From Paenisporosarcina sp. HGH0030 (GTDB taxonomy: Bacteria; Bacillota; Bacilli; Bacillales_A; Planococcaceae), in contig NZ_KE150421.1 in NCBI RefSeq assembly GCF_000411295.1, positions 1,618,835 to 1,682,834 on the forward strand: a stretch of DNA of 64,000 nt. Direction: 5' to 3'. The notes under the pieces were generated by a model. The model was not told the origin of the DNA. It made no database searches and saw only the letters and a program-made list of their open reading frames with translations. Both the position numbers and the translations under genes were made by a program. Shown here piece by piece: positions 1-8,811 of the stretch. Position 1 is the stretch's first letter, and each line of letters starts with the position of its first letter.

Positions 1-437
1 AATTGAGTTCCATATGTAAGGATCAGTGAAAGGACAACAGCACTTGACAACAATGAGATTAATATAATAGATATCACCGTTTCAAAAATTAAAAGTGCGC
101 TATTTCTTTCATTCATCGTTACAGGAAGAGTGGTTGTCATCTTAAGAAAACTGTTGGACTTCATAAAAAGTATTTTGACAAACATAAAAATAATTAAAGA
201 CCAAAACATGATTGTCATACTATACACTCTTAAGATAAGTGGAACTTCAAGGTTTTCATTCCCAATTAGATTAAAGAATGAATAAAGCATAAAAGTGAAA
301 ATACCGAGCATCATCACTAAGACTAATAGAAAGATAACCCTAAATGCTTTGCTTTTTAGAGGACCGATATTAAAAACCTTTCTGGTGAAATATAAGCTAA
401 TCAGATGTACTAAATTGAAAACTTGTGCGGATCTCAT
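1..437 (-). CDS. ABC transporter permease, N-terminal part (runs off the window)
   Basis: The minus-strand frame opens at ATG 437 behind a clean GAGGAGG ribosome binding site and stays open to base 1, about 145 codons. The translation begins MRSAQVFNLVHLISLYFTR and contains several long hydrophobic stretches (for example VIFLLVLVMMLGIFTFMLY) typical of a multi-spanning membrane protein. It overlaps the end of the upstream ATPase gene by 41 bases, so the two are translationally coupled. I infer the membrane half of the same ABC exporter. The family cannot be named from the fragment, and the C-terminus lies outside the window. Confidence 0.7.
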   Translation of the reverse strand, partial: MRSAQVFNLVHLISLYFTRKVFNIGPLKSKAFRVIFLLVLVMMLGIFTFMLYSFFNLIGNENLEVPLILRVYSMTIMFWSLIIFMFVKILFMKSNSFLKMTTTLPVTMNERNSALLIFETVISIILISLLSSAVVLSLILTYGTQ

Positions 438-1140
438 TTTTCACCTCCTCTAAATTCATCAACTCTTTAAATGAATCTGAGAGTGATCGTGTAAGATTGC
501 TTACGCGATTGTCCAGATATACTTCCCCTTTATATAAAAGAATCACCCTATTGCTTATCTCCTGCATCAACTCTAAATCATGTGAACAAATTATAATGGT
601 GCCACCATTTTTCGTATACTCATTGAGTAATATTTTTATAATTTCTTTCGCCTCAACATCAATGCCATTTAAGGTTTCATCTATAATCATTAATGGAGGA
701 TTTAATAAAAGAGCATTTATTAATTGAAGCTTTTTTTTCATTCCATGGGAATAGGATTCCACCATCTCCGAAAGTTTCTTATTCATGCTTAAGTGAGATG
801 AAATTACTTGTAAATTTTGTTCGTCTATGTTCTTTTTATATAACTTGGACATTAACATAATATACTCTCGACCTGTTAAAAATTCGGGAATATAATCGTC
901 ACTAGGTAAATAGACAATTTTACTCTGTACAGACAAAGAAGTATGAGATGTTCCATTGAAAGTGATGGAACCCTTTTGTAGCTTCAGTAAATTGCATACC
1001 AGTTTAATTAAAGTGGTTTTTCCTGATCCATTGGGTCCAGCAATTGCTACAAATTCTCCTCTCTTAATTTCCAAATTGATATCATTAAAAATTGGCTGTT
1101 CTTTATCATAAGAATGGTGAATTTTTTGAATAGATAGCAT
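397..1140 (-). CDS. ABC transporter ATP-binding protein
   Basis: A 247-residue single nucleotide-binding domain that would energise the membrane protein encoded immediately downstream. Visible motifs are Walker A GPNGSGKTT (residues 35-43), a degenerate signature SHGMKKK near 131-137, Walker B LMIIDE (150-155) and the H-loop histidine in SHD near 187. The signature lacks the usual LSGGQ, as is common in the exporter-type CcmA/drug or bacteriocin efflux ATPases. The gene ends inside the start region of the permease (41-base overlap). The substrate is unknown; export of a drug, peptide or lipid is the usual role of this type. Confidence 0.85.
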   Translation of the reverse strand: MLSIQKIHHSYDKEQPIFNDINLEIKRGEFVAIAGPNGSGKTTLIKLVCNLLKLQKGSITFNGTSHTSLSVQSKIVYLPSDDYIPEFLTGREYIMLMSKLYKKNIDEQNLQVISSHLSMNKKLSEMVESYSHGMKKKLQLINALLLNPPLMIIDETLNGIDVEAKEIIKILLNEYTKNGGTIIICSHDLELMQEISNRVILLYKGEVYLDNRVSNLTRSLSDSFKELMNLEEVKNEIRTSFQFSTSD

Positions 1141-1741
1141 TTTTTACCCCCCGCAAGACATATTAAAATCCATTTATTGGTAATAAGTAAATTTTAAGTT
1201 AAAAAATGGTATTTTTAATGTAACATAAAGGAAAAATTAGTCAATGATTCATTTCAGAATATTTAAAATTTATTATAAAAAACTTTAAAAAATGCTTTTT
1301 GTTTATTTAACTGAGAAATGTAAAATGACAAATAGGAAAAATTCTTGATGGCTACTCGTTTTGTAATCTATATACTTATTTTACTATTATAGAAAAAAAA
1401 GGCTACTTATTTAAGTTGAGAAACTTTTTCCGAAAAAGCATTATTTTCCATAATTTTATAAATAAATTTCCCATTTTTTACTCTAAATTTAGTTATTAGA
1501 AATAGTAGGTATTACGATTACTTTTCACAAGTGGCTATAATATGCATGCTTAGATTATTGAATATAAAACGTGAGAGTGTATTACGCCTTGCATGCCGCA
1601 AGTGCGTGAAGAATGAGACCCACAAGTATGTGGTCTTCATACTTGTGGGCTCACGCGGAACATGCGGCTTAGCATAAATGTAGGATTACAACACATTAAT
1701 GTTTACATATCCAATTACAAAACAAACACCGTAGCTTTTCG
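1141..1741. other. Non-coding interval between the ABC operon and pcp
   Basis: Very AT-rich. I see no supported gene. It holds the promoter side of the ABC operon (near 1141-1250), the composite inverted repeat at 1591-1665 and the pcp terminator at 1716-1757. Confidence 0.6.
1591..1665. repeat. Composite inverted repeat (three nested stems)
   Basis: The inner arms CCCACAAGTATG (1619-1630) and CATACTTGTGGG (1638-1649) are perfect over 12 bp with a 7-base loop. Outside them GCGTGA (1604-1609) pairs with TCACGC (1651-1656) and GCATG (1591-1595) with CATGC (1661-1665). There is no T-run on either side, so this is not a standard terminator. It could be a cruciform, a protein site or part of an RNA. 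Confidence 0.65.
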
Positions 1742-1757
1742 CTATGGTGTTTGTTTT
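1716..1757 (-). terminator. Rho-independent terminator of pcp
   Basis: A 16-bp stem with one mismatch (arms 1720-1735 and 1741-1756, loop of five bases) overlaps the pcp stop codon and is followed on the minus strand by a T-rich stretch. Confidence 0.75.
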
Positions 1758-2377
1758 GATTTAATAGATTTCTCGGATAGCACTGTAATGCAAATCGATA
1801 TCGCCTTTTTCAAATCTTTGTGCGACCAGCTTGGGATGTTTCCATGTTGGATGGCTAAATCATGGGAAGCTGGTATATGAATAAATCCGGATGGGATATT
1901 TAAGTTGGTTGTATGAATTGTATGTAGTCCTTCGTACATCACGTTATTGCACAAATATGTACCCGCAGTATTTGAAATGGATGCAGGAAATCCGGATTCG
2001 TTTAATTTTTCTACCATCCCTCGAATCGGTAACGTGGAAAGGTAGGCTGCTGGACCTTCAGGATGAATAAGTTCGTCCACAGGTGTATGTCCTTCGTTAT
2101 CTGCAGCACCATCTTTCACATTGATCGCGATGCGTTCTGGTGTTATTTTTGAGCGACCTCCTGCCAATCCCAATGAAATGACTGCATCCGGCTGTAACTC
2201 TTCTATCAATGCGACTAATTGGTCCCCTGATGACTTAAAATCAACCGTCATCGTTTTCCCTATAATTTGATAATCTCCAATCGTTTGTCCGTTTAATTCC
2301 TCCACTATTTTCATAGTTGGATTCACCGTGAACTCTAAAAATGGTTCAAAACCTGTCAGTAACAATGTTTTCTTCAT
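1742..2377 (-). CDS. pcp: Pyrrolidone-carboxylate peptidase (pyroglutamyl peptidase I)
   Basis: A cytoplasmic cysteine peptidase (MEROPS C15) that removes N-terminal pyroglutamate from peptides. The 211-residue length is normal for the family. The start motif LLTGFEPF is at residues 6-13. The catalytic triad can be placed at Glu81 (PERIAINV), Cys143 (AGTYLCNNVMY) and His167 (FIHIPAS). The gene stands alone, with an upstream AGGAGG-like site and its own terminator. Family assignment is confident; nothing unusual is seen in it. Confidence 0.93.
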   Translation of the reverse strand: MKKTLLLTGFEPFLEFTVNPTMKIVEELNGQTIGDYQIIGKTMTVDFKSSGDQLVALIEELQPDAVISLGLAGGRSKITPERIAINVKDGAADNEGHTPVDELIHPEGPAAYLSTLPIRGMVEKLNESGFPASISNTAGTYLCNNVMYEGLHTIHTTNLNIPSGFIHIPASHDLAIQHGNIPSWSHKDLKKAISICITVLSEKSIKSKQTP

Positions 2378-2839
2378 AAGCTAGCAACCTCCTTTTCACA
2401 TGATTTTATTGTACCGTATAGCTTCTTTTATTTCGAAAAGCAAACAATTTATAGATAATATTATTTGGAATTTTATCGATTTCAGTCCAAATAGATAGAC
2501 CACTCCATTGGTATTTCTTCGTATAAAATGAAATTCAATTAACAAATCTGAGTAATAAGTATCACTCTGTAATGTTCATATAAATTCGAAAGATATTTTT
2601 ACGCATAATTATTAGAAGTACAATTTTGATTTTGAGTTGAATTAAAGTTATTCAATTCAAAAAGATGTACAACACGAAATCTCCTAAATACCATCGTATA
2701 TACCTTTCATCCTTACGATTAAATAGTATCCATCAGAATTATTTTAGGAAAGCAAATTGGAATTATGAAAGAAAATGTGTGATTGTTTGTGAAAGTGGGT
2801 ATCATATAAGATAACTGATTTTTAACAACAATTGGAGGG
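2378..2839. other. Intergenic, divergent promoters only
   Basis: An AT-rich 460-base interval between the divergent pcp and the 2846 gene. It should hold both promoters. I see no further gene, hairpin or repeat in it. Confidence 0.5.
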
Positions 2840-2845
2840 ATGACG

Positions 2846-3256
2846 ATGTCTAGAGGAAATACACGTTCATTATTAATTGGAGGTCTTGCAGCTACGGCTT
2901 ATATGTTTCTACAGAAAGCAGAAAATCGTGAAAAAGCCAAAATCATGATGAATAATACGATGACAAAAGTGTCCTCATTCATGGATTCAAAAAATGTAAA
3001 ACAATGCCAAATGACAAAATCAGGTTTCTCAGATCCTAACGATCCGGATGACAATCGTATGGTGGAAGAAGGCGCCATGACCAGTGTTCAATATTATATC
3101 GAAAGTGTACTAAGCAAGGACACTAAGAAAGAAGCAAAACAAGCTTTCCCAAAATCTCAGCATAAAGCTGCACCAAAATCAAAAGAATCACTGCCTGAAG
3201 ATAACAATGACTCACCAGCGAAACAAGAAAATGCAAAAAGATTGCCAAATGAATAA
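2846..3256 (+). CDS. Small membrane-anchored hypothetical protein (YtxH-like N-terminus)
   Basis: The 136-residue product begins MSRGNTRSLLIGGLAATAYMF, a short hydrophobic segment after a few residues, followed by a charged, probably extended C-terminus rich in Lys, Glu, Pro and Asn. An ATG also occurs at 2840, but the GGAGG at 2834-2838 is only one base from it and seven bases from the ATG at 2846, so 2846 is chosen. The N-terminal layout recalls YtxH-type general stress proteins of Bacillales. No catalytic motif is visible and the function is unknown. Confidence 0.65.
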   Translation: MSRGNTRSLLIGGLAATAYMFLQKAENREKAKIMMNNTMTKVSSFMDSKNVKQCQMTKSGFSDPNDPDDNRMVEEGAMTSVQYYIESVLSKDTKKEAKQAFPKSQHKAAPKSKESLPEDNNDSPAKQENAKRLPNE

Positions 3257-3258
3257 AC

Positions 3259-3293
3259 AAAAACCGTGATCCTTATGGGATCACGGTTTTTTG
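3259..3293. terminator. Bidirectional terminator between convergent genes
   Basis: AAACCGTGATCC (from 3261) pairs with GGATCACGGTTT, loop of about three bases, with a T-run on the plus side and a matching A-run on the other. It lies between the stop of the 2846 gene and the stop of the convergent 3295-3453 gene and can serve both. Confidence 0.85.
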
Positions 3294-3294
3294 A

Positions 3295-3453
3295 TTAGTA
3301 CCCTCCACGCTCATCCAAGTGATGGTTATTCTGACCATCTTTCACTTGAAGTTTTTCTTTTTCTTCTTTACTTAGCTGGTCTTCTTTTTGTGTTTGTTCA
3401 GTAGCTGATTGATTTGCAAATTCTTTTGCAGATTGTTTTTCATTGTCTTTCAC
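3295..3453 (-). CDS. Small hydrophilic protein, 52 residues, GTG start
   Basis: A minus-strand frame starts at GTG 3453 with GGAGAGGTG just upstream and ends at TAA 3295, two bases from the shared terminator. The product (VKDNEKQSAKEFANQSATEQ and onward, ending LDERGGY) is highly charged, lacks hydrophobic segments and is probably disordered, similar in character to small sporulation or stress proteins of Bacillales. The ribosome binding site, the tight fit to the terminator and the absence of frame breaks support a real gene. No family is recognised. Confidence 0.6.
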   Translation of the reverse strand: MKDNEKQSAKEFANQSATEQTQKEDQLSKEEKEKLQVKDGQNNHHLDERGGY

Positions 3454-3569
3454 TTTTTTTCACCTCTCCATTATAAAATTTCCGTCATAGTTGATTTTCC
3501 CCTAATAATCAAACTTATAACATGAAATTTAAATATTTATGTATGAAGAGTTAGATTACATCGAAAGTA

Positions 3570-4097
3570 CTATTCGTTTACAAACGGTTTAATTTCACAA
3601 TAATCCATGCAATTTTGATTTTTGTTTGTCAATGAATAGCTCATATTTTCTTTCAACAATTCACTCATGAATCCTGTCCAATAACTCAGCATTATAATAC
3701 ATTCTTGATCTTTATTAATTGATTTGAAAACCCTATGTTCCCAGCTATTGTGAAGTTCAATAATCACCTTTCTATCTTCTTTGGAAAACTTAGTGATTTT
3801 TCACATTTCCCCAACCGGCATTGCGATAATATCACTGAATTGAATTAAAATATTTTCAAGATCCATCCGTTCAGAATAGTACTTACTTGCTATTGCTCCC
3901 ATGCGAAATCCAAAGTCCTTCAATATTGTATTGCTCTTTTCGATATCCAAGTGTTTATCCAAAGTTTGCAATAAGATTTCAATTTCTAAGTCCCATAATA
4001 CGATTGCAGAGGCATCATTTTGAAAGAATAGTCCTCTTTCCATTTTCCATATAAACTCATCTCTGTTAATACTAAATTCTGTGATAGAGTCTGTCAT
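3570..4097 (-). pseudogene. V4R-like domain protein split by an in-frame TGA
   Basis: Two open stretches lie in the same frame and are separated only by a TGA at 3801-3803: 98 codons from ATG 4097, then 77 codons to TAA near 3570. Joined, they give about 175 residues, the size of a single V4R (4-vinyl-reductase-like) sensory domain. A GFRMGAIAS motif is in the first half; WTGFMSELLKE and a C-terminal C...C.I.P stretch are in the second. The downstream half has only a poor GTG start overlapping its own possible binding site. The simplest reading is a gene broken by one nonsense change. The V4R assignment is tentative. Confidence 0.5.
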
Positions 4098-4456
4098 TCA
4101 CGAACTCCCCTTAAAATAAATTTTTCCTACAACAGTTTAATAGATAATTTCAAACATTCAATGCGGAATTTCCTGATTTTTTAACTTATTCATAGAGAAA
4201 ACCGATTCTATTAGCTTTACGAAAAAATTACATATTTACTCAAATTTCAAAAAGTAGTCTTAATTGCACGTGAAACTTAGTTGTTTCAACATTGTTAAGA
4301 AGTAAATTTTGTAAACTTTCGAATGAATTACCCTTTTAATAGGTTAATAGTCTTGTATCTTTAGTTAGCTATTATGATAATAGTAGTGTTAAAATGATAA
4401 TGTGATGGAATATTCATATATTTCTAAACAAAAATAACCAAACGGGGGATTGACGA
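4098..4456. promoter_or_regulatory. Upstream region of the S-layer nucleotidase gene
   Basis: A 360-base AT-rich interval between divergent genes. TTCAACA (4285) and TTAAGA (4295) faintly resemble PhoP half-sites, but the spacing is irregular. The gene downstream has a strong GGGGGA ribosome binding site at 4443-4448. Nothing else stands out. Confidence 0.3.
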
Positions 4457-7400
4457 ATGTCTATTCATGTTAAAAGGTATCAAAAGTTCGTTGCTACAGC
4501 AGCCACAGCAGCTTTAGTCGCATCTACACTTCCGATTGCCGCTTCTGCAGCATACAGTGACGTACCAAGTACACTTAAAGCAGCAGTCAATTACGTAACA
4601 ACCGAAAGTATCTCACAAGGGTATAGCGAATCAACATTTGGAACAAACGATTCATTAAAACGTGGAGATGCGGCAATCATGATTGCTAAAGCAATCGGTC
4701 TTAATGTGGCCACCGCACCAAAATCTACTTTCACAGATTTAAATGTACGAGTTGAAGGTTCAGTTAACGCTCTATTTGCAGCTGGAATAATTAATGGGAA
4801 AACGAAAACATCTTTCGATCCAGATGCTAAAATCACTCGTGGCGAAATGGCTAAAGTTTTAGCAATTGCATACAAGTTAGATGGCACGGGGGTTAACAAC
4901 ACATTTACAGATGTAAATAATCGCTGGGATTCATATGTAAACGCACTATTAAAAGCTGGTTTGACTGAAGGGAAAACAGACACTACATTTGGTTCAAACT
5001 TAGCGGTGACTCGTGGCGAAATGGCTATGTTCCTATATCGTGGTAAAGACATGAACCAAACAACTGACAAAGTAGCACCTACTTTCACTTACACAGGAGC
5101 TACATCTATAAATGTTGCACACAATGGCCAATTTGCTGTTCCAGTTGTTACAGCTACTGATAACAAAGATGCTAGCGTTCCCGTTAAAACAACAATTCGT
5201 AACAGTGAAGGTGCTGAAATCAGCACGATTAACACAGCTAACTCAGGTACGTACACGATAACATATAGTGCGGAAGATAAAGCTGGAAACAAAGCAACTA
5301 ACTTAGTGTTAACAGTTACTGTTGCGGCACCAGTAGTGGTTACACCACCAATAACACCCGGTAATCCAAATCCTTTCACACTATCACTAATGCATACAAA
5401 CGATACACATGCAAATTTGGATAATGTGGCAAAACGCATCACGGCAATAAAAGAAGTGCGCGCTGCGAAGCCAAACGCTCTATTACTTGATGCTGGGGAT
5501 GTTTTCTCGGGAACTTTATATTTCAATAAGTTCCAGGGAAAAGCAGACTTAGATTTCATGAATTTAGCTAAATACGACATGATGACATTAGGTAACCATG
5601 AGTTCGATCTTGGTTCTACTCCAGAAGGTCACAAAGCGCTTGCTGATTTCATCAAAGATGCTGAATTCCCAATTGTCAGCAGTAACGTTGATTTCTCAGC
5701 AGATGCTAACTTAAAAGATTTAAAAAATAGCGGCGTTGGAATTAATCCTACAGGCGGCAAAATGTATAACACAGTTATTAAAAATGTAAATGGAGAACGT
5801 ATTGGATTCTTCGGATTAACAACAGAAGAAACGGCTGAAATTTCAATTGCAAAAGATGTGAAATTTAAAAATTACATTACATCTGCAAACTCAGCTGTAG
5901 ATGAGTTGACACGTCAAGGTGTAAACAAAATCATCGCAATCACTCACCTTGGCTATGATGACAATCCTGCATTCGACAATGATCTACTTCTTGCGAAATA
6001 TGTTGATGGAATTGACGTAATCGTAGGCGGTCACAGCCATACAAAATTGGATGCACCAGTTCAAGTAAACTTGGATGAATATGGTGTAGCGAAGAGCCCG
6101 ACAATTATCGTACAAGCCTACCAATACAGTGAATTCCTTGGAACACTGGATGTAACGTTTGACAAAAACGGAATTGTAACAGGTAAAACAGGTGGATTAA
6201 TCACGATCTCTTCAAAAACTGAAGATGCTGAAGCGAAAGCTTTGCTGCAACCTTATGCTGATCAAATCGCAACAATTAAACTCGAAGAAACTGGAGCTAC
6301 AGCTGTTTCAGCTTTAGACAACCCACGATCAAGTGATACCGGTCCAAGTGTTCGTTCAAACGAAACTAAATTAGGTAACTTGATTGCAGACGGTATGCTT
6401 TGGAAAGCAAAACAATTCAATCCAAACGTGGTCATATCAATGCAAAATGGTGGCGGTATTCGCGCTCCTATCAACTCTGGTCCAATTACAGTCGGTGAAG
6501 TATTAACAACTTTGCCATTCGGTAACACATTGGCAACAATGAACCTTTCTGGTACTGAAATCAAAACAGCTTTAGAGCACAGTGTTAGCCAATCACCGAA
6601 AGAAAGCGGTGGATTCTTGCATATTTCTGGTATGAAATTTACTTACGACAGCACACTTGCAGTCGGTAGCCGTGTTACTTCAATGAAAGTTGAAAATACT
6701 GACGGTTCATTCTCAGATATTGTTCCAGCAAGCAACTATGTAATCGCGACAAACGCATTTACAGCTAAAGGCGGAGACGGCTACACAGTTTTCAAGAATG
6801 CATATGAAGCAGGCCGCGTAACCGACCTTGGCGCTGCTGACTGGGAGAACCTTCGTGACTACGTTAAAAACTTAGGCACAGTCGACCCTCAAATTGAAGG
6901 TCGTATCGTAAACACAGCATCAGTAGTTATTCCAGGTCCTTTTACGTTGTCATTGATGCACACCAATGATACTCACGCTCGTTTAGACAATGCTGCAAAA
7001 CGCTTAACCGCCATTAAAGAAGTTCGTGCAGCAAAACCTGATGCATTGTTACTTGACGCTGGGGATGTCTTCTCTGGAACATTATATTTCAACAAGTTCC
7101 AGGGACAAGCGGACCTTGCTTTTATGAATTTGGCCCAATATGATTTCATGACTCTTGGAAATCACGAATTCGATCTTGGCTCATCACCTGATGGCCATCA
7201 AGCACTGGCTAATTTTATTAAAGACGCAGAATTCCCGATTGTCTCAAGTAACGTGGACTTTTCGGCAGATGCAAACTTAAAAGATTTGTTCAACGATTCG
7301 ACTGGTATTGATCCGGTCGGCGGTAAAATGTACAACACGATTATTAAGAATATTAATGGTCAGCGAGTTGGATTCTTTGGTTTGACAACGGAAGAAACAG

Positions 7401-8773
7401 TTCAAATTTCAAGTGCCAATGATGTGACGTTCAAAAATTACATCACTTCTGCAAATGAAGCAGTAGAAGAACTGGAAAGCCAAGGCGTAAACAAAATCGT
7501 GGCAATTACCCACTTAGGTTTTGATGATAATCCTGCCTTCGATAACGATCAATTATTAGCGAAGCATGTAGATGGCATTGATGTAATAGTCGGTGGCCAT
7601 AGTCATACACAATTAAAAGCTCCTGTCGAAGTGGCAGTAGACGAAAATGGTGTGGCAAAGGACTTAACAATCATCGTACAAGCCTACCAATATGGTGACT
7701 TCTTAGGCACGCTGGATGTGACTTTTGATAAATCAGGTATCATTACTGCGCACAATGGACAATTGATCGCAACTGCTGGCAAAGCGGAAGATGCGCAAGC
7801 AAAAGAATTGCTTCAACCTTACGCTGATGAAGTTGCCACAATTAAAAATGAACCGACAGGCGCTACTGCACTTGAAGAACTAGCGAACCCACGCCTTGGA
7901 CCTACTAGTATGGAGAGTGTCCGGGCAAATGAAACAAAACTTGGAAATCTAATCACTGACGGCATGCTTGATAAAGCGAAAGAATATAACTCCAAAGTTG
8001 TGATTGCAATGCAAAACGGCGGAGGAATTCGAAATCCAATAGACGCAGGACCAATCACAGTTGGCGAAGTGTTGACTACCCTTCCATTCGGTAATACGCT
8101 TGCAACCATGACACTGTCAGGTGCGGAAATCAAAATGGCACTTGAACAAAGCGTCAGTCTAGCACCAGGCGAAAACGGTGGATTCTTGCATATTTCTGGT
8201 ATGAAATTTACTTACGACAGCCGCCTAGCAGCTGGAAATCGTGTTACTTCGATGAAAGTCAAAAACACAGATGGCTCTTTCTCGGATATCAATTTAACAT
8301 CTGATTATGTAATTGCGACGAACGCATTCACTGCAAAAGGTGGAGACGGCTTTACAATTTTCAAAAATGCTTACGACCAAGGTCGTGTTACAGATTTAGG
8401 TTTATCAGATTGGGAAAATTTACGAGACTATGTTCAAAAATTAGGTACTGTAAATCCACAAATTGAAGAACGTATTTTGGACGATGCTAAAGCTCCTGTT
8501 GAACCGACTGGACCATTTGAAGTTACTCCGGAAGAATTTTCTGGATCTGCTGAGACACCAAAAACATTTATTGGCGATGTTATTGTAACCATGGAAAACG
8601 CTCAATTACTTCAACATGCAACAATTACAGGCGACCTGGTGCTCAAAGGAACTTCTTCAACTAACTTGTCATTCTTGAACATTCAAGTTGAAGGCAATAT
8701 GGACCTTTCTGGACTAGATTTAAACAATGTTAGCCTTGATGGCATTCAAGTGGATGGCGACATCATTTTCTAA
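4457..8773 (+). CDS. S-layer-anchored tandem 5'-nucleotidase / phosphoesterase
   Basis: A 1438-residue exported protein. The order is: signal peptide ending near AASAA (about 31); three SLH domains (about 33-200, with repeats of FTD...TRGEMA); an Ig-like linker (about 205-290); then two complete 5'-nucleotidase units of the UshA/CpdB/YhcR family at about 305-810 and 825-1330; and a C-terminal beta-helix-like tail. Each unit shows the metallophosphatase signatures: NDTH near 315 and 836, GNHEFD near 378 and 901, GGHSHT near 523 and 1045. Each also has the C-terminal substrate domain with NGGGIR and LPFGNTL. It should release phosphate from nucleotides at the cell wall. The secreted nuclease follows after 38 bases. 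Having two catalytic units is unusual for the family. Confidence 0.92.
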   Translation: MSIHVKRYQKFVATAATAALVASTLPIAASAAYSDVPSTLKAAVNYVTTESISQGYSESTFGTNDSLKRGDAAIMIAKAIGLNVATAPKSTFTDLNVRVEGSVNALFAAGIINGKTKTSFDPDAKITRGEMAKVLAIAYKLDGTGVNNTFTDVNNRWDSYVNALLKAGLTEGKTDTTFGSNLAVTRGEMAMFLYRGKDMNQTTDKVAPTFTYTGATSINVAHNGQFAVPVVTATDNKDASVPVKTTIRNSEGAEISTINTANSGTYTITYSAEDKAGNKATNLVLTVTVAAPVVVTPPITPGNPNPFTLSLMHTNDTHANLDNVAKRITAIKEVRAAKPNALLLDAGDVFSGTLYFNKFQGKADLDFMNLAKYDMMTLGNHEFDLGSTPEGHKALADFIKDAEFPIVSSNVDFSADANLKDLKNSGVGINPTGGKMYNTVIKNVNGERIGFFGLTTEETAEISIAKDVKFKNYITSANSAVDELTRQGVNKIIAITHLGYDDNPAFDNDLLLAKYVDGIDVIVGGHSHTKLDAPVQVNLDEYGVAKSPTIIVQAYQYSEFLGTLDVTFDKNGIVTGKTGGLITISSKTEDAEAKALLQPYADQIATIKLEETGATAVSALDNPRSSDTGPSVRSNETKLGNLIADGMLWKAKQFNPNVVISMQNGGGIRAPINSGPITVGEVLTTLPFGNTLATMNLSGTEIKTALEHSVSQSPKESGGFLHISGMKFTYDSTLAVGSRVTSMKVENTDGSFSDIVPASNYVIATNAFTAKGGDGYTVFKNAYEAGRVTDLGAADWENLRDYVKNLGTVDPQIEGRIVNTASVVIPGPFTLSLMHTNDTHARLDNAAKRLTAIKEVRAAKPDALLLDAGDVFSGTLYFNKFQGQADLAFMNLAQYDFMTLGNHEFDLGSSPDGHQALANFIKDAEFPIVSSNVDFSADANLKDLFNDSTGIDPVGGKMYNTIIKNINGQRVGFFGLTTEETVQISSANDVTFKNYITSANEAVEELESQGVNKIVAITHLGFDDNPAFDNDQLLAKHVDGIDVIVGGHSHTQLKAPVEVAVDENGVAKDLTIIVQAYQYGDFLGTLDVTFDKSGIITAHNGQLIATAGKAEDAQAKELLQPYADEVATIKNEPTGATALEELANPRLGPTSMESVRANETKLGNLITDGMLDKAKEYNSKVVIAMQNGGGIRNPIDAGPITVGEVLTTLPFGNTLATMTLSGAEIKMALEQSVSLAPGENGGFLHISGMKFTYDSRLAAGNRVTSMKVKNTDGSFSDINLTSDYVIATNAFTAKGGDGFTIFKNAYDQGRVTDLGLSDWENLRDYVQKLGTVNPQIEERILDDAKAPVEPTGPFEVTPEEFSGSAETPKTFIGDVIVTMENAQLLQHATITGDLVLKGTSSTNLSFLNIQVEGNMDLSGLDLNNVSLDGIQVDGDIIF
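5377..8490 (+). repeat. Internal tandem duplication of the nucleotidase unit
   Basis: The coding stretches from about 5377 to 6912 and from about 6937 to 8490 are diverged copies, mostly differing at third codon positions. A 46-base block (6607-6652 and 8176-8221) is identical in both, far more similar than its surroundings. Confidence 0.85.
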
Positions 8774-8811
8774 GCACCCAGAAAAAATTCAAATAGACTG
8801 GAGCGTACTTA

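Noticed and set aside
4285-4320. PhoP boxes before the S-layer nucleotidase
   Set aside because: Half-sites are weak and irregularly spaced; not strong enough for a separate call.
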